NCBI RefSeq assembly: GCF_014200435.1
Contig: NZ_JACHBR010000001.1
Location: 992,001-1,056,000 of the forward strand
Direction of reading: 5' to 3'
DNA from: Sphaerisporangium krabiense
GTDB lineage: Bacteria > Actinomycetota > Actinomycetes > Streptosporangiales > Streptosporangiaceae
DNA: 64,000 bases
Shown here: positions 17,255 through 25,073 of the stretch, in pieces
Layout: each line of letters begins with the position of its first letter
Numbering within the stretch: the stretch's first letter is position 1
The notes under the pieces: model-generated
What the model was told of the DNA's origin: nothing
The model's database searches: none
Seen by the model: only the letters and a program-made list of their open reading frames with translations
Translations under genes and position numbers: made by a program

Positions 17255-17767
17255 CCGCGCGCTCAGCGGCGGCCGATCGGCTGGAGCACCGAGCCGTTCG
17301 AGGAGTCCACCGAGCTCATCGGCGCCGGCGCGGCGCACCTGTTCGCCGAGATCGACCAGGAGGACACGAACTTCCTCCTGCGCCTGTGGGACGTCGCCCC
17401 GAGCGGCGCCCGCCAACTGATCACCACGGGCTTCCTCAAGGCGTCGCACCGCGAACTGGACGACCGGACGACCGAGGGCAACCCGTACCACCCGCACACC
17501 CGCGCCGTCCCGGTGGAACCCGGAAAGGTCGAGGAGTACGTCCTCCGCCTCTACCCGTTCGCGGCCACACTCCTCCCCGGCCATCGCCTCCTGGCGGAAC
17601 TGTCCAACAACGAGCCCCTATCCGACGCCCACAACTCCCTCCTCCCTCCCGACGCCTTCCACCTCCCGGTAGGCCGCCCGGTCACCCACAAGATCCACCG
17701 CGACGCCGCCCACCCCTCCCGCCTCGTTCTCCCGTTCACGAAGGGCACCACGACGGCGAACAGGTAG
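17255..17767 (+). pseudogene. orphan C-terminal domain of a CocE/NonD family hydrolase
   Basis: The frame is open for about 170 codons right after the MBL gene but has no usable start at its beginning. It reads IGWSTEPFEESTELIGAGAA, then AEIDQEDTNFLLRLWDVAPS, GFLKASHREL and YHPHTRAVPVEPGKVEEYVL. This is the jelly-roll C-terminal domain of X-Pro dipeptidyl-peptidase/cocaine-esterase-like hydrolases, including the typical E-x-D-Q-E-D-T-N and L-K-A-S-H-R elements. The catalytic alpha/beta hydrolase part, about 400 residues, is missing. Most likely a truncated remnant; expression of a start-less domain through the upstream gene is possible but not suggested. Confidence 0.72.
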
Positions 17768-17785
17768 CAGGACACGCGTCCGGCG

Positions 17786-18718
17786 TCAGATGGTGCAGTT
17801 CTTCTGGGCGTCGGTGCGGACTCTGGCGCCGGTGAACTCCTCCAGGATGGCGAGGTTCTCGGGGGCGTAGTTGGTCTGGGTGATCTTGTCGGCGTTGGGG
17901 CCGCCCAGCTTGCCGGTGTAGGGGGCCGACTTCTCCAGCCAGTACGCCGTGCGGAGCCACTGGGTGAGGACCAGGGTGCGGAGTTTCGGCTCGTTCTTGA
18001 TCTTGGTCCAGTAGTCGGGGTGGCGGTCCTTGGCGACGCGGAGGTAGAGGAGGAGGTAGCGCAGGTTGGTGGCGGCGATGTCGCGGGCGTTGCTGGCTCC
18101 GATGCCCTTGATGTACTCCTGGACGACCGTCACGGCGGGCAGGCCCATGAGGCCCGCGTTCAGCTCGGCCAGGACGCCTTGCAGGTGGTACTCGCCCTGG
18201 GTCTGGTCGCGCAGGTAGATGCCGTCCATGGAGTCGCTGAGCCGGTCCTTGATCAGCGGGAGGATCTCCTTGCGGGGGAAGCCGTCGTACAGCGGCACCG
18301 TCGTGTCCTGCCGGGAGGCGTTGATCCAGGCCGCGGTGTACACGTTCCACCTGGTCCGCGCCGGGTCGAGGTCCCACATGTGGGTTTCCTCGTGGATCGC
18401 CACCATCATCGACTCGGCGAACGCCTCGAAGCTGTTCTTCTGCACGAACTGGTTCCAGTACTGGTCCCTGACCTGGGCGACGGCCAGCCCCTGGCCGCTC
18501 GGCCACCGGCGCTGGTACATCGCCTGCAGGGTCTGCATCCAGTTGGCGGAGGTGAACCTCGCCTTGAGGTCGCTCACGTCCGCGGTGGGCTGCGACGGTT
18601 CCTCGTAACAGTAGGGCGCGGCGGAGCGCGTGACAGGCGCCGCGGCGGCGATGGTCGTCGCCGCCGGTGCCAGCGCGAGGAGCACGGTCACGACAGACAG
18701 ACCGCGTGTTCGACTCAC
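17786..18718 (-). CDS. secreted protein with an HExxH zinc-protease motif
   Basis: A 310-residue protein with a Sec signal peptide (SRTRGLSVVTVLLALAPAATTIAAAA). The mature part holds MMVAIHEETHMWDLDPA near residue 108; H-E-E-T-H fits the HExxH zinc motif of metallopeptidases. The rest is mostly helical and rich in Tyr, Trp and Asn, with a C-terminal TDAQKNCTI. I recognise no peptidase family, and a third zinc ligand is not obvious, so the motif may be structural. The GTG at 18718 is chosen because GAGG lies 7 bases before it and it begins the signal peptide; an ATG at 18763 would add 15 residues. Confidence 0.72.
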   Translation of the reverse strand: MSRTRGLSVVTVLLALAPAATTIAAAAPVTRSAAPYCYEEPSQPTADVSDLKARFTSANWMQTLQAMYQRRWPSGQGLAVAQVRDQYWNQFVQKNSFEAFAESMMVAIHEETHMWDLDPARTRWNVYTAAWINASRQDTTVPLYDGFPRKEILPLIKDRLSDSMDGIYLRDQTQGEYHLQGVLAELNAGLMGLPAVTVVQEYIKGIGASNARDIAATNLRYLLLYLRVAKDRHPDYWTKIKNEPKLRTLVLTQWLRTAYWLEKSAPYTGKLGGPNADKITQTNYAPENLAILEEFTGARVRTDAQKNCTI

Positions 18719-18946
18719 CGGGACCTCATTCCCGAGCGGACGCGCCGCCGGCAAGCACGGCACGGACAGCCGCCGCTCTCTTCGTCGTCACGGTGGATGG
18801 TACGGACCGGCGCCTGCCCGCGCCTCATCCCAATTTCGGCATAGCTTCGGCGCACCCCCGGCACGAACGGTGTTGACGGGGGTCACGGCGTCTCATACGT
18901 TCCCCGTGGGTCGTCCTCCGGGCGTCCAGGGATCGCGGAGGGTGCG

Positions 18947-20161
18947 ATGACCGGCGAGCCTGACCGAGACGAGACGTGGCCGGACATCGTCCCGGGCCCC
19001 CTGGGGACGCCGTCCCCGGAGTTCGCCCGCAGGCGGGAGTCGGGGCCGCTGGCGCCCGCGACCCTGCCGAGCGGCGACCGCGTCCCGGTCGCCGTCGGAT
19101 ACGACGACGTGCGGGCCGTGCTGGCCGCGCCCACCGCCAGCCGTAACCTGCGCTCACCGGGGCTGCCGCGGATGGTGAGCGGCACCGCCATGGACGACGA
19201 CCCGGTCTCCCTGATCAACCAGGATCCGCCCGAGCACACCCGCTACCGGCGCATCCTGTCCGGCACGTTCACCCCGCGCAGAAGCGAGCCGTGGCGGCCC
19301 CGCATCGCCACGATCGCGGGGTCGCTCCTCGACGGCCTCGGCGAGGAGTTCGACCTGGTGCAGGCCTACGCGATGCGGATCCCCGGCCAGGTCATCTGCG
19401 AGCTGCTCGGCGTGCCGGCGGGCCATCACGAGCAGTTCATCCGGTGGACCGCCATGTTCCTCACCACCTCCACGGCCACCGAGCAGGCCCGCTATCAGGG
19501 CTACACCGACCTGCTGGCCTACGCCGCCGAGCTGGTCGCCCGGCACCGCCGCACGCCGGGCGAGGACCTGGTCGACCTGCTCATCCAGGCCAGGGACGCG
19601 CAGGACCGGCTGACGGAGGCCGAGGTGGTGAACGCCGTGTACTCGCTGATCACGGCGGGGTACGAGACGACGGCCGCGATGATCTCCCGTGGTGTCCTGC
19701 GGCTGCTCCTGCACCCCGCCCAGTGGGCCGAACTGGTCGCGGATCCGGAGCTCGCGGCCACCGCCGTGGAGGAGGTCCTGCGGTACGACGGCCCGCCCGC
19801 CAACCCCTTCATGCGCCGGATGACACGGGACACCGACATCCCCGGCGGCACCCTTGCCGAGGGCGCCGTCGTGCTGCCGCTCATGAACGCGGCCAACCAT
19901 GACCCGCGCGCGTTCCCCGATCCGTCGAGGTTCGACATCCACCGTTTCGCCGGCCCCGCCCCCCGCGCCCATCTGGCCTTCGGGCACGGCCCGCACCGCT
20001 GCCTCGGCGCCGCCCTGGCGAAGATCGAGCTGACCGAGGCCGTCCGGGCGCTGGCCGTCCGGCGCCCGGCCCTGCGCCTGGCCACCCCGCCCGAGTCGAT
20101 CCCCTGGACCGACGGCCTGGTCCTGCGCCCGCTCACCCTGCACGTCACATCGGCCGGTTGA
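18947..20161 (+). CDS. cytochrome P450
   Basis: A 404-residue soluble bacterial P450 monooxygenase. Visible are the heme loop FGHGPHRCLGAALA with proximal Cys352, the I-helix oxygen motif AGYETT, the K-helix EEVLRYDG (E-x-x-R) and the HTRYRR stretch of the C-helix. It needs a ferredoxin and reductase, and none is adjacent. Its position at the edge of the steroid genes makes a sterol or steroid substrate conceivable, but it lacks the cluster palindrome and sequence alone does not decide. A GGAGGG ribosome site lies before the ATG. Confidence 0.92.
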   Translation: MTGEPDRDETWPDIVPGPLGTPSPEFARRRESGPLAPATLPSGDRVPVAVGYDDVRAVLAAPTASRNLRSPGLPRMVSGTAMDDDPVSLINQDPPEHTRYRRILSGTFTPRRSEPWRPRIATIAGSLLDGLGEEFDLVQAYAMRIPGQVICELLGVPAGHHEQFIRWTAMFLTTSTATEQARYQGYTDLLAYAAELVARHRRTPGEDLVDLLIQARDAQDRLTEAEVVNAVYSLITAGYETTAAMISRGVLRLLLHPAQWAELVADPELAATAVEEVLRYDGPPANPFMRRMTRDTDIPGGTLAEGAVVLPLMNAANHDPRAFPDPSRFDIHRFAGPAPRAHLAFGHGPHRCLGAALAKIELTEAVRALAVRRPALRLATPPESIPWTDGLVLRPLTLHVTSAG

Positions 20162-20194
20162 CGGCGACCTGTTCGTCGAGATTTCCCCAACGCG

Positions 20195-20227
20195 ACGGCC
20201 CCGAAGGCTCTCTGCCTTCGGGGCCGT
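20195..20227. terminator. strong hairpin terminator between P450 and hsaC
   Basis: A perfect 14-bp stem (ACGGCCCCGAAGGC / GCCTTCGGGGCCGT) with loop TCTCT sits between the two convergent genes. Confidence 0.85.
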
Positions 20228-20272
20228 GGTGTGTTCGTCAGGGTGCGGTCGTCCGGGCGGACGGGCGCGAGG

Positions 20273-21160
20273 TCAGCTCCAGTCCCACTTGTGACCCCAG
20301 TAGCTGTCGGCGGTGATCTCCTCGGCGGTGTAGGAGGTCTCGTCGACGAGCATCCCTTCGCAGCCGACCTCCAGGTCCCACCCGCCGGGGGTCCGCACGT
20401 AGAAGGAGACCATCTTGTCGTTGGTGTGCCGGCCCAGCGTCGAGGAGAGGTGGTAGCCCTTCGCCATGACGCGGTCGAGGGCCTGGCCGACCTCGTCGAG
20501 GGTCTCGCACTCGACCATGATGTGCACGAGCGCCGGCGCCTTGAGGTCCGGTGTCGGCATGATCGCCAGGCTGTGGTGGCGGGCGTTGACCCCCATGAAC
20601 CGGATCCGGACCGGGCCGTACTCGGGCGGCGTCGGCAGGCGGAACCCGCCGCGGGGCAGGAAGCCGAGGGTCTCGGCGTAGAACCGGTAGTCGGCCTCCA
20701 GGTCCCGCACCGGCACCACCGCGTGGCCCATGCCGAGCTCACCGCTGACGAAGCGGTTGCCGAACCTCGTCCCGAGCGGGCTGTGGTCCAGCGCGGGACC
20801 GTGGAAGATCTCCAGCCGGGTCCCGCCCGGGGTCTCGAAGGCGATGCCCGCCTCGATCCGGCGGATGTTCGCGTCCTCCTGCGACAGCGGCTTGGTGGCG
20901 ATGCCCGCCGCCTCGACGGCCTCCTGGACCCGCCGCAGCGCCAGATGGTCGCGGACCTCCCATCCGATGGCCTCCACCCGGTCCTCCTCGCCGGGCAGCA
21001 GCACGATGCGGGCGTGCCGCTCGTCCATGCGCAGGTACAGGGCGTCGGATTCCGGCCCGGCGCCTTCGGCGAACCCGATGGTGTCGAAGGCGAACGCGCG
21101 CCACGCGTCCAGGTCGGTCGCCCGGACGCGCACGTAGCCGAGCGCACTGATGTCGGTCAT
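20273..21160 (-). CDS. hsaC: HsaC-like extradiol catechol dioxygenase
   Basis: A 295-residue type I extradiol dioxygenase (two VOC domains). In the 9,10-seco steroid pathway HsaC opens the catecholic ring A of 3,4-DHSA by meta-cleavage. The iron ligands align with those of BphC: His146 (GMGHAVV), His213 (LVHIMVE) and Glu264 (WDLEVGCE); His195 in ARHHSLA is the conserved catalytic His. The second ATG (21160) is used, because AGGAGA lies 7 bases before it but only 1 base before the first ATG (21166). It follows hsaA on the same strand after 54 bases, so the pair is probably one operon. A related biphenyl-type substrate is possible, but the neighbours favour the steroid. Confidence 0.9.
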   Translation of the reverse strand: MTDISALGYVRVRATDLDAWRAFAFDTIGFAEGAGPESDALYLRMDERHARIVLLPGEEDRVEAIGWEVRDHLALRRVQEAVEAAGIATKPLSQEDANIRRIEAGIAFETPGGTRLEIFHGPALDHSPLGTRFGNRFVSGELGMGHAVVPVRDLEADYRFYAETLGFLPRGGFRLPTPPEYGPVRIRFMGVNARHHSLAIMPTPDLKAPALVHIMVECETLDEVGQALDRVMAKGYHLSSTLGRHTNDKMVSFYVRTPGGWDLEVGCEGMLVDETSYTAEEITADSYWGHKWDWS

Positions 21161-21214
21161 GCCCATCTCTCCTGATTCGGTTGAGGTGTTGGTCGAAGGT
21201 CGGCCCGGCGCGGG

Positions 21215-22399
21215 TCAGATCATCATGCGCAGCGCGCCCTGCGGCTCGAGGCCCATCTGCACTTGGGCCGTCGCGTGGTAGGTGGTGCCCGGGATGTGGA
21301 TGGCGTGCTGCAATCCGACGTGCGCGTCGCGCCAGAACCGCTGCAGCGGGTTGCCGCGGCGCACGGCGTTGCCGCCGGAGCGCGCGAAGATCTCGTCGAC
21401 CGCCGAGACCGCCCGCCAGGCGCAGCGGATCTGGTTGCGCCGGACCACGGCCCGGTCCTCGAAGGTGATCGGCTTTCCGGAGTCGGCCAGGTCGTAGAGC
21501 CGGCTGATGCCGTCGAGCAGTTGCAGCCGCGAGGCCTGGATCTCGGAGGCGGCCTCGGAGATGGCGAACAGCGTGTACGGGTCGTCCTTCACCTTCGTGC
21601 CGGCGGCCATCACCCGGTCCCGCTGGTAGTCCAGGTGCGCGGCGAGCGCGCCCTCGCAGATGCCGACCACCGCCGAGGTGATACCCAGCGGGAACATCGA
21701 CCAGAACGGCAGCCTGTACACGGTCTCGGTGCGGCCGGCGCGCTCGGCGGCGATCTCGCCCGCCGCGACCTCCTCGGAGTCGATCGTCCGGTAGGCGGGG
21801 ATGAACGCGCCGTCGACGATGACGTCCTTGCTGCCGGTGCCGCGCAGCCCGATGACGTCCCAGGAGTCCTCGACGATCGTGTAGTCGGAGCGGGGCAGCA
21901 CCACGTGCATCGCCTTCATCGGCTGCGCCGGCCTGCCTTCGGCGTCCCCGACCAGCGCGCCGAGGAAGATCCAGTCGCAGTGGTCGGTGCCCGAGGAGAA
22001 CTGCCAGCGGCCCTTGAGGATGTACCCGCCGTCGGTGGGGGTCGCCACGCCGCTCGGCATGTACGGCGAGGCGATCCACGTGTTGGAGTCGGAGCCCCAC
22101 ACCTCCTGCTGGAGCCTGCGGTCGCACAAGGCCATCTCCCAGGGGTGCACGCCACCGACCCCGCACACCCATCCGGTCGAGCCGCACGCCTTGGCCACCG
22201 CCATCACGGCCTCGGCGAAGTCCCGCGGGTGCGCGGCGTACCCCCCGAAGTCGGTCGGTTGCAGCAGTCGCATCACCCCGGCCTCGCGGATCAGCTTGAC
22301 GCTCTCGTCGGCCAGCCTGCCCAGGCGCTCGGTCTCGTCCGCGACCGCGGCCAGCCGACCGGCGATCTCCTCTACTCGGGAAACAACTTCATGCGCCAT
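21215..22399 (-). CDS. hsaA: HsaA-like flavin-dependent phenol monooxygenase, copy 1
   Basis: A 394-residue protein of the acyl-CoA-dehydrogenase-like monooxygenase group, the same length as mycobacterial HsaA. It hydroxylates 3-HSA to the catechol 3,4-DHSA using reduced flavin delivered by HsaB. Typical segments are [50 protein letters not shown] and the C-terminal GGNAVRRGNPLQRFWRDAHV. The ATG at 22399 has GGAGG 8 bases upstream. Its promoter region carries a copy of the cluster palindrome about 98 bases upstream. A second hsaA lies at 33708. Confidence 0.92.
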   Translation of the reverse strand: MAHEVVSRVEEIAGRLAAVADETERLGRLADESVKLIREAGVMRLLQPTDFGGYAAHPRDFAEAVMAVAKACGSTGWVCGVGGVHPWEMALCDRRLQQEVWGSDSNTWIASPYMPSGVATPTDGGYILKGRWQFSSGTDHCDWIFLGALVGDAEGRPAQPMKAMHVVLPRSDYTIVEDSWDVIGLRGTGSKDVIVDGAFIPAYRTIDSEEVAAGEIAAERAGRTETVYRLPFWSMFPLGITSAVVGICEGALAAHLDYQRDRVMAAGTKVKDDPYTLFAISEAASEIQASRLQLLDGISRLYDLADSGKPITFEDRAVVRRNQIRCAWRAVSAVDEIFARSGGNAVRRGNPLQRFWRDAHVGLQHAIHIPGTTYHATAQVQMGLEPQGALRMMI

Positions 22400-22496
22400 C
22401 AAGGCACCTCCGGACTGGTTCGAGAGGGTCGCGACCCGCCGTCTCTGTGGCGGCCCGCTGACGCTAAGCCGCGTGCGGCGACCTGGTCCACGGCAC

Positions 22497-22513
22497 ATCC
22501 CGCTGGCCGGGAC
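22497..22513. promoter_or_regulatory. cluster palindrome upstream of hsaA copy 1
   Basis: ATCCCGCTGGCCGGGAC matches the repeated 17-bp palindrome of this region (consensus GTCCCGCTGAGCGGGAC) and lies between the tetR stop and the hsaA start. Candidate operator. Confidence 0.6.
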
Positions 22514-22564
22514 TGCGCGAGGAGAACGGCTTACGACGTGGGGAAAGGGGCGCGACCCGCCCGG

Positions 22565-23170
22565 TCAGCGGCCGGAGTACGGCGCGAGGAGCAGCCGGGC
22601 GGCCAGCTCGATGTCGGCCTTCGCCTTCTCGGGCGTGGTCTGGCCGCTGAGCGTGGAGACCAGGGCGCCCCACCAGCAGTGGGCGAGCAGCCGGACCACG
22701 CTCACATCCTGCTCGTTCGGCTTCTCCGCGCCGATGATGCGCAGCAGTATGCGGCCGAGCGCGTCCTTGGTCGGCTCGACGTCGTCCATCGCCGCCGCGA
22801 AGTACTCGGCGGTGGACGCCTGGATCATCGCCGCGGCAAGCACCGGCCGGGCCAGCAGGTGGCGGCTCAGCCCCACCAGCAGTTCGGCGGCCTGGGTGAC
22901 GGGGTCCGTACCCCGTCCACGCGGCCGTCCCGCGTCGAAGGCGCCGACCTCCATCTTGAGGAGGGCGGAGAACAGGGCGTTCTTGGAGGGGAAGTAACGG
23001 TAGAGGGTCGCGATCGCCACGTCGGCGTTCTTGGCGACCTCGTGCATCTGCACGGTTTCGAACTTGTCGCGGGCCCCGAGTTCGGCGGCGGCGCGCAGGA
23101 TGCGTTCGCGCCGGGCGATCTGGCGCTTGGAGGTCGGCGACGCCGGAGCCCGGGGTTCGGCGATTCTCAC
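22565..23170 (-). CDS. TetR-family regulator (KstR-like)
   Basis: A 201-residue TetR regulator. The N-terminal helix-turn-helix is clear (RRERILRAAAELG, then VQMHEVAKNADVAIATLYRYFPSKNALF), and the segment M-x-x-V-A-x-x-A-D-V-A-x-x-T-L-Y-R-Y-F-P-S-K is shared with KstR, the cholesterol-catabolism repressor. The C-terminal domain would bind a steroid or CoA-thioester effector (inference). I do not find the AACnnGTT-type KstR operator here. It starts at GTG 23170 and follows the 70-residue gene and kshA on the same strand. Confidence 0.85.
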   Translation of the reverse strand: MRIAEPRAPASPTSKRQIARRERILRAAAELGARDKFETVQMHEVAKNADVAIATLYRYFPSKNALFSALLKMEVGAFDAGRPRGRGTDPVTQAAELLVGLSRHLLARPVLAAAMIQASTAEYFAAAMDDVEPTKDALGRILLRIIGAEKPNEQDVSVVRLLAHCWWGALVSTLSGQTTPEKAKADIELAARLLLAPYSGR

Positions 23171-23336
23171 CAGGAAACCCCCCGTCCGTTCTTTCCGTCC
23201 ACGCGCGCCGGAACGCCGGGTTCCTGCCGACCACAGGATATCGGCCGTCCAACGGGCATGGGCTCCACCCCGGCGTCGGAGGGGAGCCCATGCCCGGCTC
23301 GCCGCCTCTCGCGGGTGGGCGGCCTGGTCCGTGGTC

Positions 23337-23549
23337 TCAAAGGTCGGGGACCGGGACGGCCCCGAGGCGGACGGAGTTCTCGATGCTGTCGCGCAGTCGC
23401 GTGCAGGTCGGGACGAGGCCGGGCTCGGCGTGCCGGCTCAACTCGACGCACTGCTCGGTGTCGGTGGTCCACTGGACCAGCGTGTGCGCCAGGCTGTTCT
23501 TCTTGACCAGGACGCACGTACCGCAACTGCTGCAGGACACGGGACGCAC
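23337..23549 (-). CDS. 70-residue Cys-rich protein between kshA and tetR
   Basis: A small cytoplasmic protein of 70 residues: SCSSCGTCVLVKKNSLAHTL near the start, then VQWTTDTEQCVEL, and ending PTCTRLRDSIENSVRLG. Five Cys, three of them in a CxxCxxC arrangement at the N-terminus, could bind a metal or iron-sulfur centre. The GTG start at 23549 has GGAG 8 bases upstream, and the gene fits exactly between kshA and tetR in the same direction, which argues that it is real. I recognise no named family; a redox or assembly helper for the Rieske oxygenase is a guess from position. Confidence 0.72.
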   Translation of the reverse strand: MRPVSCSSCGTCVLVKKNSLAHTLVQWTTDTEQCVELSRHAEPGLVPTCTRLRDSIENSVRLGAVPVPDL

Positions 23550-23649
23550 GGGACATCTCCTCGGTTGCGATCGCTGAGGTGTGCGACGGTGACGGCGCGT
23601 CGTCGCGAGGCGCCGTCACCGTCCGAACCGGCCGGGCGGCCGGGATGGG

Positions 23650-24810
23650 CTAGGCCGGGGCCGAGGTGATGGTCCGGCCGGCGGCGATGTTGTCGTCGAC
23701 TTCTTTCTGCCAGAACTGGTTGGCCCGCTCGGTGTCGATCTCGAACTCGAACCGCTGGGTCATCTCCGGGGTGACGTCCTCGACGTCGACGTAGAACTGG
23801 TCGTACCAGCGGCGCAGCTGGTAGACGGGGCCGTCCTCCTCGCACAGCAGCGGGTTGTCGATCTTGGCCTTGTTCTTCCAGATCTCCACGTCCTGCAGGA
23901 AGCCCGTCTCGACGCCCGCCGCGAAGCCCTCCGCCATCGCCTGCGCGTGCTCGTCGGAGATGCCCTGCGGCTTCTTGACCATCGCGCCCCACTGGAGCAC
24001 GAAGCTGGTCGGCGACACCGGGTAGTGGCAGTTGATCAGCACGGACTCGATCGTCTGGTCCCCCACGGTGTTCCACAGGTAGTCGATCATGTACGACGGC
24101 CCGTAGTACGCCGCCTCCGAACGCCCGTCGGTCTTGTCGCCGGAGTAGTTCGTGCCGAGCTGGACGTCGGGACGGGCCCGGCTGTTCATGTTCTGCGCGG
24201 CGATGTGCCCTTCGAAGACGTTCTTGAAGTACGTCGGGAAGGCGTAGTGAATGTAGAAGAAGTGGGCCATGTCCACGACGTTGTCGACGATCTCCCGGCA
24301 GTTGGAGCCCTCGATCTTGATCCGGTTCCACGTCCACGCGGTCCACTCGGACGTGCCCACGCCGGCGATGTCCGGGATCGTCACCTCCGGCGGGGGCGGG
24401 TTGCCCTGCGGGTCGTGCCAGACGAAGAGCTGCGCGTTGCGCTCCAGCGTCAGCCACGTCCTGGTGCGCGCCCGCGGCGGCACCCGGCGGGCGTAGGGGA
24501 TGCTGGTGCACCGGCCGTTGCCCGCCCAGCGCCAGTCGTGGAAGGGGCAGGCGATCGTGTCGCCCTTGATCTCCCCCTGGCTGAGGTCGCCGCCCATGTG
24601 CGGGCAGTAGGCGTTGAGCACCTTGAGTTCACCGGCGCTGTCGGCGAACACCACCAGCTTGGTGCCGAACGCCTCGATCTTGTGCGGTTTGCCGTCCCGG
24701 AACTCGTCCGCCAGGCCGAGACAGTGCCAGCCCCGCGCGTAACGCGCCGGGGGCGGGGCCGCCTCGATCACGCGAATCTCGTCGTCACCGGCGGTGTGTA
24801 GCGACGTCAT
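23650..24810 (-). CDS. kshA: 3-ketosteroid 9-alpha-hydroxylase, oxygenase component
   Basis: A 386-residue Rieske non-heme iron oxygenase, identical in length to mycobacterial KshA. It hydroxylates C9 of 3-ketosteroids; together with 1,2-dehydrogenation this opens ring B. The Rieske ligands are Cys69, His71, Cys88 and His91 (CPHMGGDLSQG...CPFHDW); the mononuclear iron site is in EIVDNVVDMAHFFYIHY. AAGGAG lies 5 bases before the ATG at 24810. The reductase partner KshB is encoded at 37748. The gene heads a kshA, small protein, tetR unit and diverges from an MFS gene. Confidence 0.95.
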   Translation of the reverse strand: MTSLHTAGDDEIRVIEAAPPPARYARGWHCLGLADEFRDGKPHKIEAFGTKLVVFADSAGELKVLNAYCPHMGGDLSQGEIKGDTIACPFHDWRWAGNGRCTSIPYARRVPPRARTRTWLTLERNAQLFVWHDPQGNPPPPEVTIPDIAGVGTSEWTAWTWNRIKIEGSNCREIVDNVVDMAHFFYIHYAFPTYFKNVFEGHIAAQNMNSRARPDVQLGTNYSGDKTDGRSEAAYYGPSYMIDYLWNTVGDQTIESVLINCHYPVSPTSFVLQWGAMVKKPQGISDEHAQAMAEGFAAGVETGFLQDVEIWKNKAKIDNPLLCEEDGPVYQLRRWYDQFYVDVEDVTPEMTQRFEFEIDTERANQFWQKEVDDNIAAGRTITSAPA

Positions 24811-24902
24811 GAAGTCTCCTTGCCGTCCCATGCGCCCGGGCCGAATCTCCCTGCCCGCGGACTTCTCATCATGCGAAGACGGAGGTGTGCGTCACCGCCG
24901 GT

Positions 24903-24919
24903 TTCCCACTGACCGGGAC
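24903..24919. promoter_or_regulatory. cluster palindrome on the kshA side
   Basis: TTCCCACTGACCGGGAC, 93 bases upstream of the kshA start, matches the cluster consensus at 13 or more of 17 positions. Candidate operator for kshA. Confidence 0.5.
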
Positions 24920-24978
24920 CTGCTCTCCCAAAGGGCCGTGCCCCGTCCCGTCGGGCGGGCCGGGCCGGCGACGAGGTC

Positions 24979-24995
24979 GTCCCGCTCGCCGGGAA
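24979..24995. promoter_or_regulatory. cluster palindrome on the MFS side
   Basis: GTCCCGCTCGCCGGGAA ends 78 bases upstream of the MFS gene start. It is the second site in this divergent promoter region. Confidence 0.5.
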
Positions 24996-25073
24996 GCCGG
25001 TTGTGGCGAAGCCGCGGGCGCCGACACCGTGGGGTCGACCGTTCGGGGCGCACGAAGGAGACCCAAGGCCGCC

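Noticed and set aside
21263-23506. 747-codon plus-strand frame across hsaA and tetR
   Set aside because: It covers parts of two unrelated genes on the other strand and has no motif.
22400-25073. KstR-type operators (AACnnGTT core) near the TetR gene
   Set aside because: None found by eye in the intergenic regions; the recurring palindrome is of a different type.
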